This document shows, piece by piece, positions 49,446-60,885 of a DNA stretch of 64,000 bases (its first letter is position 1; each line of letters begins with the position of its first letter). The notes under the pieces are model-generated. The model had not been told where the DNA came from, made no database searches, and worked only from the letters and a program-made list of their open reading frames with translations. Position numbers and translations under genes: made by a program. The stretch is from Panorpa germanica (taxonomy: Eukaryota > Arthropoda > Insecta > Mecoptera > Panorpidae): contig OY783207.1 in NCBI GenBank assembly GCA_963678705.1, forward strand, positions 3,906,001 to 3,970,000, given 5' to 3'.

Positions 49446-51085
49446 ATGAGTTACCACATAGTCTTGCAATTTGAAATAATATATATACGGCTTCCTTGAT
49501 GGTTTCTTTACAAATATAAATAAATACTTCGAGCGGTGTGCTCTATAGCAGACAAAAATTTTATTATGAAAGATATAACAAAAATTTTCCAACCCGAAAA
49601 TTTAAATTTATATTTAGGTGATGAAAGCAAGAAAGTACTTTTTAAACAGACCCTGTCTATTTATTTTATAAGACATTTAGTTCTGCATGCATTCGATGTA
49701 AACACACAAGTCTGCAGTTAATTTACACAGAAAGAAGTTCATCGTCTCACGCCTCTGACATTAGTTGAATTCTATATCATTACGTGCCCGTCGCACCGAT
49801 GCAGTGGCATTAGCTCTGGCATAATGATGGATGGTATAATATGCCCAACTTACAGTTAAAATCTAATTTTCAGATTCGACAATCTATGCACGTACGTCAT
49901 ATAGATATGTAGAAATGCCGCGGTGATTAGTTATATAATTCTCATAGTAATAAGCCACATAATTAAGTAATACTGTTATGATTAAATTAGGCGCATGCAA
50001 TTCTTGTAAGCATGTTAATCACGTAACACAGGGAAGTTTTATTTTGGCCTAAAGCAGTGACGCTATAATATATTGAATTCTGTTGCATGCGGATGAGTTG
50101 GTCTCTTCGACATTTTGACGTAAATTATTTGCAAATTGTTCTAAACTATTTTCTTGGTATGAAATTGATTTTAATAGACAATTATAAACAGCTCTTGTAA
50201 CCTAGTACAGCGGTAGCAATACTGTAAATGCATTTTCTAAGGTCACGGTTCAAGTTGCATCATCTTGTTCATAGCTTGCGTTTGCAATGTGGCCTTACCC
50301 TTGCATGAGGATCATGACGATGGCGAAAACATGATTCTGTTAAACTCGAAGAACCAGAGGATCGTGGTGTAGAGTGCAAGCAATTTTATGTACGTCTACA
50401 AAAAGGAATCTACACCGACAGAATTTTGAAGTTTGAAAAGTTGTAAGGTTGTCACGCGCGCATTTATTAAATGATGTTCATGAATTTATATGCATTGTTG
50501 CATCTGCATATGCATGTCAATATTTGAATACAAATAGATGACGAAATATAAAAAAAATTGTCTTTTAGGAATCATCATTGTAATTGATTGAGCGGTGCAC
50601 TCTATGAAGATAGGTTATAATTCATTAAATTTAATTATCAATAAGCCAATACGAAAATAATCTGGTATGTCAAGCTCAAGCAGTATTGACAGATGGCTAC
50701 TGTGTTTTAAAAACAACAAGTACGACGATTTCTCTGAAATGCTTTGTGTACTTTGTGTTAACGAGCTGTTTAATACAGTGACAGAATACTTGATAATATT
50801 TCAATACATTAAAAAACTACATCATAACATTTTGTTTTCCCCCTTTCCACAATATCATCACCCACCCAACACCCAACACCTGCAAGTTACAACAAATTTT
50901 TGACGAACAAGTTTCAACTTGCAAAAAATTTAAATATTGAAATCGAGTTCCTAGTTATTTGTTAGATTGATCTAGAAACTATATCCATCTCTTTTCCACA
51001 ACAGACAATCATTATGCAGTTGAGCGTAGTGTCTCAAGCTCGTCTTTATCTGTAACACATCCACTGCCATAATACTAACATTAAA
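49446..51085. other. Unique stretch without recognised genes
   Basis: No gene, repeat or transposon end was recognised. Confidence 0.4.
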
Positions 51086-51090
51086 TTCAT

Positions 51091-51503
51091 TTGTTTACTT
51101 TATAAATATTTTTTAAACAATTTTTCTCTCTCTTTCCTTTACATATAAAAATCATAAATAAAACTATGCACTGCTCTAACACACTATATAATTTTTCTCT
51201 AAAACGAAACATTGTAAAATAATTAAAACGACTTGATCTCGCACGTGTTCCAACTTTATCAAAACAATGATGCGTTGCCATAGTTACATAAATTGTTTAC
51301 TTCATAAATATTTTTATAATAATATTGTTGTCTCTTTCTTTTACATATAACAATCTTAAATAAAATTATGCACTACTCGAACACATTATAATAATTTTTC
51401 TCTAAAAAGAAACATTGCTAAATAATTAAAGTAACTGGATCTCGATGCAGGTGTTCAAACAAAAGCAAAACACTGATGCGTTGTAGCCATATTTACATAA
51501 TTA
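51091..51503. repeat. Two-copy ~202-bp tandem duplication
   Basis: Copy 1 starts at ttgtttactttataaatatt (51091) and copy 2 at ttgtttacttcataaatatt (51293). Shared later blocks are ctctttcttttacatataa-type, aataaaactatgcactgctc-type, aatttttctctaaaa and tgatgcgttg. Divergence is moderate, so the duplication is old. Confidence 0.85.
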
Positions 51504-53215
51504 AAATTAAATTAATGTTTAAATAAATTTATAATATTGCACGATCAAAATATATAAAAGCAAATAACTGCAATACATTTAAATAACAATCATTTTGATT
51601 CTAATTAATAATGAATTATTTTTGTTTACAATCTGTTGTATAAAAGGGGTGACAATTTATAGAGGGTAGGAAATAATCCCTGATTCAGTCTAAGAATGGA
51701 GAAAGCAATTTACGTAAAATTTACCTAAAAATGTAATTCATTGTTATGCAGAATGAGAATAAATGAAACAATGTGTGTACTGAGTACGTCTTCAGTATTA
51801 AATTATCTTCATATTTGATCGCCTTGAATATTTATGATTTAAATCACATATATATCTCTGTAAGACATATCTCTCTAGACGTATCATATTTACGACTTAA
51901 CACCTTTTACGATAAAATTATCTGAGCTTACATTATAACTATTTACTTGAACGAAGTACATAAAAAACCTTCAGGCAATAACTTATCAAATTAAAAGCAT
52001 GTTAAATTTAAATATAAATATTATGCATAAATGTATTATAGGTATTAGAGGAATACAAAGTAGATATTATCTGAATACCTGTCTGGAATCTTTTAGGTAT
52101 AAACAATGTCATATTTTAGTATTAACCAGCGTTGTACGTGGAAATGTTCACTATAAACAACAAATATTACTATCGAACATTAATGATATAATAGGAACTA
52201 ATAATATAGGGAGCCTTCTTATCTTCGAAACCGTCGAGTCTCTATGATATATAACAGGAATGGAGAACCTAAGGCACGGGTGACACTTCCTTAAAGTTAG
52301 ATTTTTAATCGAATGAATTTTTAATGATTTTTTAATTATTTATTTAGAATTTGAGGCGATTTCAACATCAAGGTCATGTTAACTTGAAGTTATTTTGCTT
52401 AAATTTTAATATCAGTTAGGAATGTTAAAGTAGATTTTCTTTACATTAGTAATCTAGTATTCTATAAAGTATATTGTTAATTAGATAGTGATTTAAGTAT
52501 GTAATGTAATTTGTACATAATAGTTAGGTACTTTTACTGTATATTTCTCATAGTGAATATCTAAAGGTTCACAACCCCTGTTATATTGTATACTACATTT
52601 CGATACGATCACAGCTCTCACGACCATATTATGCAGCCTAGGTCTGAAGGACTGTGCGAAGTCTGTGAAACAAGTCAAACAGATCATGGGATGCAGTCAT
52701 GCATGCCAAAAAACATCGAGAATAATATCGATACAATGAACCATTACCAACACCAATCATTACCATTACGAATAGAAAAATTGTCAAATAATTCTTTTGT
52801 GTTAACGTCCATTTATTTTTTAACTGGATTCTATAAAAGTTCTAGGCCATAAGTTGACGTATTTTAACAGTACTTGTTTAGTTTGTAAATGGAACAATCG
52901 GATATTCTAATTGGCAATTTATCATGGTCTAGTGTTAAATTAAGTAGAACATAAAGGAATTTGCAAATTACTATTAATCAATCACTTATGGAGAAGAATA
53001 GCTCGGTTGAACATAGAGATATAATAGATGGGCCATCGGTTGGTTTCTTTTTGAAATTGATGGTAAAACTACGCCGTTTAATATTTTTAAATGATTGTTA
53101 CTTTATTAAAGAGAGGACACATTGCGATTATTTATGAAAATAATATTAGTTGAATAGCTATAAGAAGGGGCCCACTTATAGACTTTTTATGTTACGTTAC
53201 TGGTAAGCATGTAGT
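51504..53215. other. Unique AT-rich stretch
   Basis: Frames at 51999-52247 and 52586-52852 have no recognisable domain. No repeat or transposon end was recognised. Confidence 0.4.
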
Positions 53216-53221
53216 TTTAAT

Positions 53222-53700
53222 AGTTAATTTAGTTTTATTTCGTTTACTTTCTCCTTCTCTTTATTCCCCTTCTTTGTACTCTCGTTTCTTTTCTTTCCTC
53301 CTAGTACTCCCATAAAGTGTTTCGCCCACTCTTCCATTTTTATTTCTTTACTTGGTTCTTTCCTTTGACTAGGGAGAAAACTATTTATGTAATCCCATGC
53401 CTGCCTTTCCGTTGTTATATCTCTTATTTCTTTTTCTATCTTTGTTTTGAACTCCTTCTTTTTATCTTTTATCTTATCGTTATATTTCCTTTGCTTCCTC
53501 TTGAAGTCTTCTTTACTTGACTCTCCTTGCTTCCATCTCTTTAGTTCTCTTTTTAACTCTTTTTTCCTTTCTTTACATTCTTTATCTCACCATTTGTTTT
53601 ATTCAGTTCTATCAGTCCTTCTCCACCGTTTACCTTGGGTTGCTTCCTTCATTCTCCTCTTCAATTTCCTCTATCTACTCCGTTGCTCCCTTTTAAGTAG
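53222..53700 (-). mobile_element. R1-like LINE endonuclease-RT linker fragment
   Basis: The minus strand holds a frame open for about 120 codons (53590 down to about 53222) that lacks an early ATG. It reads DKECKERKKELKRELKRWKQ, then a Lys/Glu-rich coiled-coil-like stretch, then TTERQAWDYINSFL, KMEEWAKHFMGVLGG and a stop. The order WWD-x-EC...W-x-x-I/L...eeW-x-x-hF-x-x-LLgg is typical of the region between endonuclease and reverse transcriptase in R1-like ORF2 proteins. The first motif reads W-stop-DKEC, a single-base loss of the second Trp. Upstream, RRMKEATQGKRW continues in a neighbouring frame. Neither catalytic domain is present. The Phe/Leu/Ser-rich plus-strand frames are shadows. Confidence 0.75.
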
Positions 53701-54985
53701 TTTTAATATTTGACCGCTAATATTTAAGTATCGATTGCTTCTAGATGTCTATTGATTGATTTTAAGCTCGATTAAGCCAATGGAACATATGAGGCGTGTG
53801 GAAGCAAAGTGATATAGGTGACAAATTTTGAAAATTTGAGATAACCAGCGCAAACGATAGAAAATGTTCTAAACTATTTAATGGCACAGAGATATAAACG
53901 AAAACTTGGACAGATTTTAGTATATAGCGTGAATTTTAAAACCTACTGAACGAAAACGCGTATACGATCTTAACTTTAAACTCGTTTCTGAAGAATTTTA
54001 CTTTTGTCACTTACATCCCTTTGCATCTAGACGCCTCATTTAAGAATACTTTTGGCTAGAGTGAATTACTACGAGAACTACGAGTTTTGTAATAGAGTGA
54101 AAATGTTTGTGTTCGTCATCATTGCACGGGGAACGTGAACATTCGTACACGAACGTAAGGTTAGCGTTCCGGCTGTCTAAACTTGAAGCAAACTTCGTAA
54201 TAATAAAAGTAGTTTATGTTGTAATCAAAAAAAGAAAAATAAAGTAAACATAACATTGTTGTCTGCATCATTGCATAAATTGCAACTCACTCAATTTTCT
54301 CACAGAATCACATAAATGCATTTCTTGCAGAGAGCTGTACTGTTGCATCAGTACCGTTGCTTTTTGTAAATTACATGCGAATTTTTATTGCACAATACCT
54401 TGTTAATTTAATTCGTATCATAAAAGTAAATAAAATGTTATAACTGTATCACTTCAGTCAACTTATAAACGACCCTTGTATATAATATTCCGAGTATACA
54501 TCAGCTAAAAAAATAAGAATTTCTCAAATGTATAAGACTTGTATGGAAAACCTCGTGGTTAGAAGAGAAAACAGTATATTTTAGAACTTATACCAAACAT
54601 ATGTAATCAATTAGGTCACGTCAAACGCTCCGTCGTACGGATTATTCAATCAATTTTTTTATCGCGAATTAATTAGGTTTTGATTACCGTTCTATGGCTT
54701 GAAAAAGGTTCTTCAGCTATCTCAGTAATAGTAACTTTGAGACCGTCCCATAGGCTTTAAGATTGTAAAGAATAAAAGCTTAATCGTGTATCTAGCTTCT
54801 ATTATTTATTGTTACTTACTAACTAAACTGCGTTGCATTGGCAATGCTATGGAATGAAGGAAACGCTTTGAAACGTTGTGTCAAAATTTCATTTTACTAT
54901 GAAAACACGCGCGTATGCGTATGCAACGTTGTGTCAAAATTTCAACTCAACCTACTGACTAGTTTTCGAGTTTTGCAAGCATAAA
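53701..54985. other. Mostly unique stretch with a short direct repeat
   Basis: aacgttgtgtcaaaatttca occurs at 54872 and again at 54925. The second copy runs into actagttttcgagttttgc, which resembles the minus-strand repeat A edge (gtgttaaaatttcatg...ttttcgagttac). An old relative of repeat A may lie here. No gene is recognised. Confidence 0.4.
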
Positions 54986-55069
54986 CATATGCAGGAACAA
55001 TTTTTATATATAAAGTTTTTAAGCAAATATCAATTAAGCATACTTATGTATAGTTTCAATTCATAAATT

Positions 55070-55642
55070 TTTTTTTTTTTTTTTTTTATTTTACAACATA
55101 CATAATTTACAATCTGTCCTCGAAGAACATTAATTAAATTTTGGGAATATATATAAAAAATTACATGCGAGCTTGCCATCCATCGATGACTCACCCTTTG
55201 ACTTAACCTATTACAATAATATTTAGTACATATGGAACCTATTCTACACCATATTTGGTAGGTCCATTGGGTTTTTACGTTTAAGTCGTCTAACCGGTTT
55301 ATGCTGGAAAAGTTGTACAAGTAATTCATTTGGATGAACTTCTAATCTTTTTACGTATTTCTTGCTGCTATCCTTAATTGCACTTCTTATATATGGAACC
55401 CCTAGATCTTGATGTGTTAACCAGTTTGGAACGAATCGCGGCACGTTAAGGATTTGCTTTAACAGTTTATTTTGAAACCTTTGTAGGATTTCTATATTTG
55501 AATTGCTGGCACTGCCCCATAGCTCTGTCCCATATGTCCATATTGGCTTCAGTATGACCTTATATAACAATAGTTTATTGCTGATTGATAACTGAGACTT
55601 CCAGCCCAAGAGCCAGTACATATCATTCATAAATTCATAAAT
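55070..55642 (-). mobile_element. 5'-truncated Jockey-like LINE in repeat A
   Basis: A run of about 20 T at 55068-55087 is the A tail of a minus-strand insertion. aattcataaatt at 55058-55069 and 55643-55654 is the target duplication. The frame carries the RT C-terminal end. Extra copies of ttcataaat between the coding part and the 5' duplication look like filler copied from the target. The 3' UTR is about 155 bp. Confidence 0.9.
55244..55630 (-). pseudogene. Jockey-like reverse transcriptase C-terminal frame
   Basis: The 128-codon frame includes MYWLLGWKSQLSISNKLLLY, IWTYGTELWGSASNSNIEIL and a C-terminal RRLKRKNPMDLP, matching Jockey-clade ORF2 ends. It is intact to its natural stop with no frameshift, so the insertion is younger than most others here, but it lacks the endonuclease and polymerase active site. 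The ATG used by the frame comes from the target-like filler at the 5' junction. It is related to, but clearly different from, the 37-kb copy (for example WGSASNSN against WGCTKKSN). Confidence 0.9.
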
Positions 55643-55935
55643 AATTCATAAATTGAAAAGGAAATTTAAATTATGAACAAAAAAAACTTACCAATATGTT
55701 GTACATGCTATCGTACGCGACTGGTCCAGATCGTAAAAGATGATACTGCAAAAGAAAAAGAAAATTTATTGTTTTAGTCCATTTTTAACCAAAAATAACA
55801 AGGGTAGATATGTTTATAAGTCGTAGAGTCTAAACAGCTATTGAATCCGAATATCACTTGTAAAACTATTGCTTTGTTTGAACGGTATTTTTTCATATTA
55901 AATATGTGAAAATTACAAAAGTAGCGTCATTAAAA

Positions 55936-56835
55936 TTAAACTAAACTAAAATTTTGAAAAAACGACTTAATTAATATTATGTAAATTATTGCATTTGCTT
56001 GCTAACTTTTCTCTTGTATCAGTAAGTGATTCTTAACTATAGCAGAAGTAAAATACGCAAAATTTATTCAATTATTTCTTGGTGGTTCTCTATAATGAGT
56101 TTTTAATAGCCATAATGAGCATGCGTTATATTAATATGCAATTAAACATATTTTTAAATAAAAATAGCTTCCGGTGTGTTTTTAACGTTGCCGTTAAGAT
56201 AATAAAATGAAACCGGGATTCGCAATGGTATGCGAATAGTTCATTGGCTGAAGATGCGTTGAACGTCTCTGCGTGTCGGTAACCGTTACAAAAAACCGGA
56301 TGAGTAAAATTAACAAAAGTGTCACAATTTTATCTGTTTAAATAAATAAGAGTATTTATTTTGCAAATTATGTTATTCTATTTGTGAGATTACTTTGGTT
56401 ATTAGCAAGAACCCGTTGATTTTTCTGCTTAGTTCTGTGTTATGAATTATTAATGGATTATACGTATGTATCACATATATTATCTCTTATTTTATGACGT
56501 CAAGTGACACACGACTCCTGTTAGTAGCTAATGTTATCAATGAAGTTATCAAGGGAACACAAAAATACAACATTTTACCTGCAGAGATGTGCATAAATAG
56601 TTTGCAAAAGTATTTAACACTAGAACCCACCAATGGGCTAGTGTGATTGACACATCAATTTACTTTTATATATTTTAGTTTTAATGCACTAAAATTATTA
56701 TGATATTTACATGATTATTTATCTATTGTTTATAATTATTTAGTTTGATTTTTCTTTGTTGTGTTTAATCTTAAGTTGCATTTTTACTACAATTTTATTT
56801 GCCAATATTACTAATCCAATGGCATTGTAGAACCC
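55936..56835. other. Unique stretch without recognised genes
   Basis: AT-rich sequence. gcatttttactacaatttta with tttgc near 56775 repeats about 22633. No gene is recognised. Confidence 0.4.
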
Positions 56836-56837
56836 TG

Positions 56838-57050
56838 ACTTAATTTCTATAAAAGATATATATATTGATAAAGCTGGATCAGAACCGAAAATGTTCAATT
56901 ATTCTTTAATAAATCCCTATATTTTAGGAGATATTAATAATTAAAAAAGTCATTTTGTTTCATTAATTATTAACGGGATTCAACGTTATAGAAAATTCGT
57001 CTGACGAATTGCCATCTCTTTTATACAACAGAGAAGCATAGGAGAGTGTG
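56838..57050 (+). repeat. Dispersed repeat G, copy 2
   Basis: It is the same-strand partner of 31660-31840, with aattaaaaaagtcatttt, gggattcaacgtt and ctcttttatacaacagag in conserved order. It contains a small local inverted repeat, aattcgtctgacgaatt. Confidence 0.65.
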
Positions 57051-57074
57051 TATATAGGATATTTTTTCTGTGAA

Positions 57075-57265
57075 GCCTTATGCATATCTAAAACAAGCGG
57101 CAAAACTGGAATTTAAATTTGATATAGCTATAACTCTGTTTTCTATTAGCTATTTAAAAAAATTAAACCGTTAATATACATATATATATATTGAAATTTA
57201 TTTATCTCTAAAATTAAGAAAACGACCCCTAAAAAAGGAGTTCGCAATCTTATTCGTGAAGCATG
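57075..57265 (-). repeat. Dispersed repeat F, minus-strand copy
   Basis: The complement gives ggggtcgttttctt, atatgtatattaac and gccgcttgtt in the order seen at 17395-17530. The 20-bp palindrome of that copy is imperfect here. Confidence 0.6.
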
Positions 57266-57339
57266 ACGTCAGAGAAAAAGTTACAAAATAAGGCACCTAA
57301 TGCAGTTATTACGTAGTCAAATTATTCTGTTATTCAGGA

Positions 57340-57605
57340 CTCCTACCCAGTAAACAATTTGGTGAAGTGTTTTGTTTAGTAACGTTCCTATCACTATTGC
57401 ACTTCCATTATAGTTCGCATAAACTTTATGTTCATTTGCATTCCAACAGGTGAAGTGATTTGTAGCCGATAAAATAGACATGTCATATGAACGACTGTGA
57501 GAAACTGAACTCTTTCATGACAAAAAATCATACGCTTTTTTAATTTGATGATAAGCAAGCAATCGTTTAAAGGTAGTAGTAAGAACATCAACATCAGAAC
57601 AAAGA
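57340..57605 (-). repeat. Dispersed repeat D, copy 2
   Basis: This is the complement of about 41585-41805. A 66-codon frame here reads FCHERVQFLTV and does not stay collinear with the frame in copy 1, which argues against a conserved protein. Confidence 0.65.
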
Positions 57606-58350
57606 GCTCTCAAATTTAACTATTTCTTCGGGAAATTATAAGGCGCTCTGATTTAGAATACCGTACAACTTCTACAATTTACCCCGGTATTCACGATAGT
57701 GCTTGGCTTACTCCGCAGTTATTGCTGGATTACAGATGGTGCTTATCAGAGAATCTCATCGTCATCAAGCATCCACGGCACGGGCGACAACCGACGAGCG
57801 ACGACCGACGTTGGTTATTTTACTTTGAACTCCATTTCCTTGTTCCTGCTATTATTTCATCCATACACCAAGAATGTGAACCCAAACGATTAGTGCTCGT
57901 ACTTCTACACGGAAACCGCACAAGAACAGAAGAAAAAAATAACAGTACCACCAACAATAATAACAAAGTCGAAGAGTTATACTATTGTTAAAAAAATAAC
58001 AATTATTTTAATAAAATATGTAATCAAAACGTTATCATATTGACAGAGCCACCTGTAGTCAATTTAATGAGGTAACGGTGTGATGGTGCAAGCATGGTGC
58101 ACGGTACGGGACTAACTTCAAATGGGTTTATTACAGTAACACCTAAGTATATTTGTTATTGATACATGTAGGACATACATGTAGACAGATAGCTTGAAAG
58201 CTATACAGGTATGTTATCACACTCAGTGTGTAAAGGTGACAAACACCGTTTATTGATAGCTGGGGATGATAATAGTTAATTAGCTTTACAACTGTTAGTT
58301 AATATTATTAAATACTTATTATTAAATACTGAAAATCAAAATCATCTGTT
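57606..58350. other. Unique stretch with a GC-richer patch
   Basis: At 57690-57830 the base composition is more balanced, with repeats of cgacgacc/cgacgagc. Two overlapping plus-strand frames pass through it without recognisable domains. No other feature is seen. Confidence 0.4.
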
Positions 58351-58351
58351 T

Positions 58352-58673
58352 TTTCTGAACAAAAACACCAATGTTTACACCAAAGAGACAGTTCTTAAAA
58401 TATTTTTGTCTTTAAAAACTGTTTTAAAAAACAAAACACATTTCTATCTGGAGTCCATGAGATCAAAGGAAAACACGTTTGTTGTTGTTTTTTAGTCAGC
58501 TTGGTTTCACACGCAGTTTTGTTTTTTGCGAACATTTGCGCTTGTCAGTTGTTTATCATGTTTCTAATTTTTATGGGACACACAGAAAAACAGTGTGAAC
58601 AGTATGTTTTCGAAAAACGTGATTTTGTTTTATTTTTTGACAACAAAATAGTTTCTCTGGTGTGAAACCGGCG
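58352..58673 (-). mobile_element. TAA-type MITE (repeat C), copy 2
   Basis: This is the complement of the 14.5-kb MITE: aacaaaaacaccaatgttta, ctggagtcca and ctctggtgtgaaaccggcg followed by TAA (58674-58676). The left terminus is eroded. About 60 bp near 58495-58560, including a second terminal-like ggtttcacac, has no counterpart in copy 1 and may be a nested piece. Confidence 0.7.
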
Positions 58674-58845
58674 TAAGAGTAAAAGTAGAAAAAAGACGTC
58701 GTAAATGACGACACACAAATTTCATGGTTTTTAAAACCTCCCGGCTTCATTGTCACACATTGTGAACCCCCGACCCCCTCTGTTGTGACGTCATATATTT
58801 ATAAAAGATGTATTTTATTTAGTTTTATTTTGCGCTCTTTTGGAA
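58674..58845. other. Spacer between MITE and tandem array
   Basis: A short unique stretch with a C-rich patch (cccccgaccccctc, near 58767) and gtgacgtcat (58786-58795). Confidence 0.4.
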
Positions 58846-59337
58846 GCCGAATTTTATATTAGATTTTTTAGAATGAGATTGAAAAAATTGGGTTTTTCTG
58901 GTGACACCTCTTGTTGAAAACACTATAGCCGAATTTTACATTAGATTTTTTAGAATGAGATTGAAAAAATTGGGTTTTTCTGGTGACACCTCCTGTTGAA
59001 AACACTATAGCCGAATTTTACATTAGATTTTTTAGAATGAGATTGAAAAAATTGGGTTTTTCTGGTGACACCTCTTGTTGAAAACACTATAGCCGAATTT
59101 TACATTAGATTTTTTAGAATGAGATTGAAAAAATTGGGTTTTTCTGGTGACACCTCTTGTTGAAAACACTATAGCCGAATTTTACATTAGATTTTTTAGA
59201 ATGAGATTGAAAAGATTGGGTTTTTCTGGTGACACCTCTTGTTGAAAACACTATAGCCGAATTTTACATTAGATTTTTTAGAATGAGATTGAAAAAATTG
59301 GGTTTTTCTGGTGACACCTCTTGTTGAAAACACTATA
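58846..59337. repeat. 82-bp tandem repeat, six copies
   Basis: gccgaatttta starts at 58846, 58928, 59010, 59092, 59174 and 59256, giving an exact 82-bp period. The six units differ by only a few substitutions (for example tatattag in unit 1, cctcctgttg in unit 2, gaaaagattg in unit 5). The array is therefore young. Each unit contains gattttttagaatgagattg and ggtgacacctcttgttgaaa. It has no open frame across units (82 is not a multiple of 3). Confidence 0.97.
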
Positions 59338-59513
59338 TTTAAAAGGATATTCCTTAAAAAACCCAAACAAAACCTAGTCGTATTTAATATAGAAAGGTTA
59401 TTTTAGTGTTACTTTAAAAGTCTTAAACAAGACTTCTAAAGTAGTAGATATGTTTTTCAAGGAGATATAAAAAAGGTCACAAAACGTTGTGTAGTAGGTA
59501 ATATTGTTTACGT
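59338..59513. other. Unique spacer
   Basis: AT-rich sequence without recognisable features between the tandem array and the LINE insertion. The minus-strand frame at 59398-59667 overlaps the LINE antisense. Confidence 0.4.
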
Positions 59514-59526
59514 ACATGTAACTATT

Positions 59527-59811
59527 AAAGGAAGAAATAGTGCTTAGAACCAAAGTATACAAGGACAGAATAATAGAACATCCAAACAATTTGGCCAGCT
59601 GTCTGATGTCCAATATTTCCACAGTACGCAGACTGAAAAAGAAGTTACCTGAGGACCTACTAGCCAAATAAACATAATCTAGGATCTATTAAAATTGAGG
59701 GATAAGTCGATGGGCTTATCCCGCGCAAGACATTTTATTTTGACATACCTATCACTGAATGTCCTATAGGCAGGACAGATTGTAATAATCCTTAGTAATC
59801 AAAAAAAAAAA
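59527..59811 (+). mobile_element. Short LINE 3' end with perfect 13-bp target duplication
   Basis: acatgtaactatt lies at 59514-59526 and again at 59812-59824, flanking a 285-bp insertion that ends in about 12 A. The frame reads YKDRIIEHPNNLASCLMSNI, RRLKKKLPEDLLAK and a stop (about 59541-59670). That is the extreme C-terminus of Jockey-clade ORF2 (Y-x-x-R-l-x-x-HPN...RRLk+x-x-p-x-DL). The 3' UTR can fold into ggataag/cttatcc (59700-59723) and gtcct/aggac (59761-59776) stems. It is the cleanest insertion of the window. Confidence 0.92.
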
Positions 59812-59824
59812 ACATGTAACTATT

Positions 59825-60640
59825 GTTATGTTAGATAAAGGTTAAATACACGTAATTGTATTCAGCAAGTTAAAACCATAAAGATAAACAATGCAATACT
59901 TTTGTAAACTTAGCGAATAAATTACAGATCATACTTTTGTATTTACAAAAAAAAAAAAAACAATAGAAAATAACGGAAATAAAATTCAATAAAGCATTCG
60001 ACTACTTTTTTCTATAGTTTAACAAATAACATTCTTAAAACATCATCAATCTTGGTGTTTACTTCATAATTTTGTACACTTTTTTAAACTCTATTACTAG
60101 CAAGGGATTTACACAATAAATAGCATTGATTCTGACAGGACAGTCAGAGTGTGGAATTTCCGACAAAGAGTTGAAGTTCGCCAGTCATTAGCCCACAGGA
60201 ATTCAAATTTTTCAATTAAGTAAAAACATAGGTAATAAATTATGTTACTGACGGTTTGACATTAGTTATGTGTGTCTACGTGCTAGGTACAAATGTTGGT
60301 ATTACATGCACTTGTATAAAGTACTTTTAGCTCAATACAGAGATCATTGCCATTCTATGCCGTTACTTTATATTAATTATAAAAAAGATACTTTTAGATT
60401 CAATGATTCCATTTCCACTTTATTAATAATGTGCATGTATGTAATCTCTGTAATCTCAGGCCCGGCATATTCATTGGAAATACGACTTTATAATAATTCC
60501 AATTTAATTACACCTCTTGTTCAACTACCCTTAAAATAAGTTGAAAGATCCTATAAATAATGTTAAATATAATAAACACACTGGAGCCTGCACAAAACAA
60601 GTAGAATACGAACCTAATTTTTGGAGTAAAGTTTCTTAGT
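59825..60640. other. Unique stretch without recognised genes
   Basis: An A-run lies near 59946-59960. The 89-codon frame at 60270-60539 has no recognisable domain. Confidence 0.4.
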
Positions 60641-60644
60641 TACT

Positions 60645-60885
60645 TAAATATCATTCCCATTTACTGTTTTAATTTTGCATTTAATGTTAACTGTACAGCA
60701 AATGTGAATATGCATAGTCATTCCGTGCACATTATTTAATGTAGAATTTAATTTATGTTTTTTTTAGAACCTTCCAATGTTTCTAAATTAAAAATTTAAA
60801 AAAAGCTATATTATGATCTCTAAAATATGATAATCTGTCAAAATGCAGTACGATTTATTTTTAAAAAAAGTTCAATGTTCGTTTG
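60645..60885 (+). repeat. Dispersed repeat J, copy 2
   Basis: It aligns with 2895-3145 in the same orientation (see that entry). The frame beginning at 60827 starts inside it and is unlikely to be a gene. Confidence 0.6.

Larger units (their letters stand above)
54990..55935 (+). repeat. Dispersed repeat A, second long copy, split by a LINE
   Basis: The outer parts match repeat A at 29630-30420: caattaagcata then agtttcaaytcataaatt, aaacttaccaatatgttgta, cgactggtcc, tcgtagagtctaaacagcta. The LINE at 55070-55642 interrupts it. The place where the 29.8-kb LINE sits in the other copy is uninterrupted here (aatttattgttttagtcc, about 55766). Confidence 0.8.

Noticed and set aside
53317-53713. Plus-strand Phe/Leu-rich frames
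   Set aside because: Shadows of the minus-strand LINE linker frame.
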